Assembly (NCBI GenBank): GCA_020055645.1
Contig: CM034546.1
Span: forward strand, 84,444,001 to 84,508,000
Source of the DNA: Tomocerus qinae
Taxonomy: Eukaryota > Arthropoda > Collembola > Entomobryomorpha > Tomoceridae
DNA length: 64,000 nt
Direction of reading: 5' to 3'
Shown: in pieces, positions 50,701-56,700 of the stretch
Numbering within the stretch: the stretch's first letter is position 1
How the letters are laid out: each line of letters begins with the position of its first letter
The notes under the pieces: generated by a model
Databases searched by the model: none
The model's input: only the letters and a program-made list of their open reading frames with translations
What the model was told of the DNA's origin: nothing
Translations under genes and position numbers: made by a program

Positions 50701-53700
50701 GCGAGAAGAGCAATTAAAGTTGCACAAATCTGCGATAAGTCCGATAATGACAATTCTGAAAAAGGCCCTTTAGATTTTACGTATTCTACAGATGGGTCCC
50801 ATATCAAATTATATTTAGGGGTTGGGGGTTTTAACTTAGAAACTCCCCTTAAAAATCTTGTTATAATTGGGTGAGTGCCCAAAGAGTAATTGTCTATCTG
50901 TTTTAAAACCAATGAAAAAGCGGACCTAGCAGTATTAAGACTGCTATCACCCAATTCATTTTTAACCAAGATGGTGAGAAATTCAGTTACATAAGTTTAC
51001 TGTTAAACAGATCACATTGCTTTTCATGACATTTAAGCATTCTACCGCCTGAAGATTCCATCATACTGTTTCCATGATGATTGTGATAGAGTTTAAAATA
51101 ATGTCAGCTGCTTCTGAGGAGAGGCCCTTGTTTTTATACGCTTGGCGGACAAAATCCCTGCCATTAAGGTAAGTGAATTTGCCAGCGGATGGAATCTGTC
51201 TCCAAAAACCAATAAATCTTCTTTAGGTCCAAAAATATAGGTTTTGTAATTAATAGTGCCTTATTTATAGGAAACCAAGGTTAGTTTACCCAAAACGGAA
51301 CCACCACTATCCCTTCGGAGGAGGGTGCAAATTGGATTTTTTTCAAAACTTTTAAAATTAGGTTGAATGGAGGGAAAGCATAGAAGAAATCTTCCTTCAA
51401 ACTAATCGTAAATGCATTGACATTACAAGCAAATTGGTCTGGCTTCCATGAAATGTACCTTTCGCATTTATTATTTCCCCAAGAAGCAAACAAATCTACT
51501 TCTGGAGTTCCAAAGACTTTTCCAATTGCTGAAAAGCGTCATCAGACAAAGACTACTCGGTCTCCGTTGTAGTAATTCTGGATTCTGAATTAGCTGCATA
51601 ATTTTTTTTAAAGCAATGTAAGTTGCAAAAATCCACAAGTTTTTCCTTTCACAAAACTGCCAGATTTTTCGAGCTTATTTGCTTAAATGAGCATGTTATA
51701 TTCCTCCCATTTTACTTATATAACTAATTGCGGTCGTGTAATCTACTCGCAATAAAATTTGTTTATCAAAAAAGTTTCGGACAAAGATCTTAACCCATAA
51801 TAAATGGCTAATAATTCTAGGTAATTTATGGGAAAATTCCGTTCATCTGCACTCCACGAGCCTCTTATACATTGTTTTTCGGAAACCGCTCCCCATCCTG
51901 TGAGGGAGGCATCGCTGAATATTTCGCAATGAATTCTATCGTTTAATATTGGACGTGGAATTCTAATAGTGTTTACCCACCAAAAAATATCGGTTTTCAC
52001 ATCCTGATTTACAAATAACTTTACTGTTAGGATCATTCCTTATATTTCTGTCGCTCTAAAACTTTGGTATACAACATACTATAAGGTACTCCTGTAGTCG
52101 CCGCAATCAAATTACCTAACAACTCGGAATACAAACCGAAATACTAATTTGTATACATTGATAGAAATAATCGCAGTCCTTTAAATAAGACTTGACAAAT
52201 TGTTTTAGTTCCGGGTTCAACTATGGAGTTGAAAATGTGCAATTTTTTGGGGGCAAGTATTCCTTTTGAAGACGCTCTCTTTCATCTTTTGGCAGGCCAA
52301 ATTTGGCGGTTGAGCTCCATCGAGAGGCAAATTTATCGTTAAAATTTGGACCTATGTCCTGTGTCTTTGTTGGGTCATTTCCCAATAATATATCATCCTC
52401 ATTGTCTGAAGGATTAATGACCAATATTTGGCACGTACCAGTGTTGTCGACAAAGGGAGATCCCTTATCTGTTAAGTCACTTTTCGTGACCTTGGCAGTT
52501 TCAGCAAAATCATTTTTCTTTGCTGTCCATACTCGACGATCGATAAATAAATGTAGACCAGGTAATGCCAAGTTACAAAATTAAGGATTTTTTAATTTTT
52601 GGAATGTTGTATTCCTAACCCGGTTTTTTACTGGTAACTAGTGATTCATGGGTAATGAAAATTGTCAGGGTCAAAAGGATGCTTTAGCTGGAAAATTTGC
52701 CCTAAGGTTTTGAGCATGTCACCTGATTGTTGGAGTTACCATGACCGGCTGTGAGTGGGGATAACGAAAAGCAATAATAAACGTAATTTCAATTATCCTG
52801 CACTGCTACGGTTGCACTAATGCGGCACCTAAGTAAGGATGCCCGCAGGAGTTGTTACTTGTACCAAATTACATGCAATTCATTTTCGAAATGTATTTGC
52901 AGTGATCCTCCAGTTCTACGATAGCTACAACCTTAATAAAGGACTCAAAAAAAGAGGATATCGTAACTTGGTTACGGACTTTGAGAATTTTCAACATTTT
53001 TTTTGTGATAGCCGTATACTGATGACCATTGCAAATCTTTCATAAATTTTTATCGAAATAAAATTTCGAAAGTTTTTTTCCGTTAGTAACCAAGTTAGAA
53101 AGTTCTATTTTTTGAGCCATTACTTGTCTTCGTAGCTATCGTAGAACTTTCTATCTATCCACACAAAGTTAGAGTACAATATGTAGGCTAGTCAGGCTTG
53201 TTGGGCGCTCTTAATAAATACATGTGCATAGTTCTAGTACACTTCGTACTCTTATAATTATAATAATACCAGCCGGTCACAGGACCCAAGTCCTGTTATA
53301 AATAAAGCTAGTGTGAATTTCGGGACAATATTGTAATGATGGGTAGAATGTATTTCAGATACATAGATTTTTATGTTAATTCCAAATGACCTTTTAACGC
53401 TTTGTCATTATGTGGGCCAGAAGTACAGATTTTACATCACATTGATAAGTCATAATATATTCCAAAACTTCGCATTAGTATTAGGGTCAACCCAAGGAAA
53501 ATAGAATATAATATATTGAAAAAGGAATGGTATATAAAATCAATCTATTGGGATTTCGGAACAATCAGGCACACCCTCGGGGGTTTGCATTTAAAATACA
53601 GTGACGTCATTTATTTTGAGGTCAATTTAGCCTTAATTAGCAATGCAGAGTCAATCTTTTTTGGCAACAGTTCGCACTCAACTCCAAGCACGTATCCACT

Positions 53701-56700
53701 GGGGGAGGGGGCGCAGCGCTCCCCTTAAAGTAACGTTAACCGGTTACCTTATACCCCAAGTTAAAAATGTGACCCTAGATGGGTGGCCAGAGTAAGTTGC
53801 AGAGAGCCAAAATGTTATTTAAATATTGACCCTAGGTGTAATCAATAGGTACTATTATTAGAAATCATAATTTTATAATAATGAATCCAAAATGTACATA
53901 CAAAACCGAAACAGTAAAATAGTGTGCCACTTTATCCCATTATGATTATTTTCTAATTAAGGTTCAGGGGTGGTTCAAAATACGGGGAAATTCAATGAGG
54001 GGCAGGTAATGGGGAAGTATCTATGGCTACGATTTAAAATACACAGAGCCATAGAAATTTACTCCATGACAATACAGCAAAATGAATAGGGCATAAAAGT
54101 GACGATTTTTTTGGGACACTTGGATCTAGTCCGAGAATATTGGTCGTAGAAATACGAAGTTGGTCTCTAAAAACGCAGAAAATGTCAATTTATAGCAGCT
54201 TGGACTTAGATTCCCAATTTTTACCTCTGGTTACGAGATATTAATTAAAATTGCAATAACTTGCAAACGAAGGTTAAAGGTAGAAATCTAAGTCCAAGCT
54301 GCTATAAATTGACATTTTCTGCGTTTTTAAAGACCAACTTCGTCTTTCTACGACCAATATTCACGGACTAGATCCAAGTTTCCCAAAAAAATTTTAGAGC
54401 GAATATGATAGTCAAACCCAATCGTCATTAGGAACCATACCTACCTCTTAAGAATGGGCTTCAAGGATTTATTACGTGAAAGGATGACTGTTGTAAAAAA
54501 ATCTATTGCGTTCTTTTGGAGAAACATATTGTTGTTGGTTGGGAGATATCCCCTAGATACTATTCTATATTGCTATTTTATTTGTTTGTTGATTATGTTG
54601 CAATATTATATACGAAACTTTGATGAAATATGATCAGTCAAATTGTTAATGTTAATGTTTAACTGATTCTACTAATTCTCTTTCTCCAATACATATCATA
54701 ATCAGTTATGAATGAATGCGCAAGAATGAAATGTTAAATCTATAGCCCGTTTTAGCCTTTCAGTTTTCTATTCCCTTTGATGTTTAGTGACGTCAAAATG
54801 TCGCCCTAGTGTTGAAAGAATTAATTGTAGTGACGTCACAAAACTTAAAAGTGAAGAGGAAACGGGAAGTATAGAATAGGCTTGAAGCCTCCCGAAAGAA
54901 TCAGTTGATTTTAATGGTACTTGAACTTTTGCATCGTAGAATATTTAGGCACAAAAAATTAGAATCGGATTTTTGATATCTGTGTTTTAGATGTCTAAGT
55001 TAAAAAATCAAAATGAGGGACAATTTATAACCTTTCCAAACTAAGATTTTTCGAAACCAATTCTTAACCTTGTCGCAGTATTCTGCTGGTTGGAATGAGT
55101 TTACCTTATTACTCACCCTACAGATTTACCCCGTATAAATAGGGTACGTTTTGCCTAACGTAACACCACAAAAAGCCGCGCGGGTAGGGCAAGGCCGCCT
55201 GTGAAGAGTTTGGAGTATACGCTACACATACACATTACATGGCGGAATAAAAGTGACTTACTACACTAAAATTCGTTGTGCGGTAGTAGTTGATTTTTTT
55301 CCCAATAGATACCACTTGTGCTGAAGAAGATCTCGTACATACACACATCCGTACACACAAACATCCGTACACACAAAATTTATTAAATTATTACGCTTAG
55401 GGAATTAAGGTTTTTTGTTTTTTGTGCCAATTTTTGCCAAAAAATTTAACCCAGACATGACACCTATGAATGTCGCTTCGCTAATAATAAGACAAGGTAG
55501 GAATGTCATACATCATGCCACAGCAGCAAGCGTTGTTTAGCTTTGTGTGTGAATTTTAGCTACGGCTGAAGGAGTGAATGAGTGAGGATTACGGTATTTT
55601 CGTTTTGCATGCCGTCAGCACCTCAGGTAACATAATACATAGTAAATGGGACACGGAAGAAAAGTTAGCAACTCACGAATTTCGTTATATCTTGCTTTTA
55701 GTCCGTTGACATTTTGATGGATAAATTTTAGTCCCGTCGGAAGTCGATGTTGTGGTGTTTGTTCAGACAAAGATGCTTAATTTGGCGTAAGTTGTAGTGA
55801 ATAGTTGAATATTGACGTCTGAAGATTATATAGTGGATGTAATTCATCATTCAGATTAGGTAAAGAGTTGCCGGTCACAGGATTTAAGCTGTTTTCACAT
55901 GGCGAGCATCTCCAATCATTCAAGTTCTCTTCAGCAGCGATTTGGAAGGTCTAAAAATCGTGTAGTGGGTATGATTCATCAGCCAAATTATGTAAAGGGT
56001 TGTCCGTAAAATTTAGGTGGTTTTCGCAAGTTAAACATCTACATCCCTTCCTTATCCATTCAGCAAAGATTGTAAATGAAACAGGCAGAAGGCAGCCCTT
56101 TCGATGATAGTATGCATCACAGCTAGAACAATTTACAAAATGCTGGAGTTTAGTAATAGGTTTGCCACAATTATTGCAATTTTTAGCCATTAGAGATATA
56201 TTTTCAGATTTGGATCCAGTAGTTACATCATACAATTTAATTTGTAAGGTCAATTGACAAAATTTCAAGAGGCCTTACAGTAAGTGGTGTATATTGTTTA
56301 TAGTGCCATACACAGGTCACTATTGGTCAGTTGAAGTTGGTATGCGGAAGTCCAATGGAATTTTCGGCTTGTGGCAAGTCATCAGGCAAGGTGGAGATTC
56401 ATTCAGCACGTAGTAACAGCAAAGAATAAAAGTACGGAGTTTTGAAATGAAACCATGTTGAGAATATCACTATGTTAGCCGGCAGGCGAATTAAATGAAA
56501 CGCGATATAGAATATCAATTATTTAGAATTAAAAGTTAAGTGTAACAGTCACAATTTAATTCGCAGTTATAACAGTGATCGACTATAACTGGAAGAGTTT
56601 TCAATAATAAATGAAATTTTGCAGCCAATTATGTAAAAATCAATTAATAAATGAATTTTAAATGAAAAGAATTTTATTGAAAAGAATTTAGGAAGAGGAA

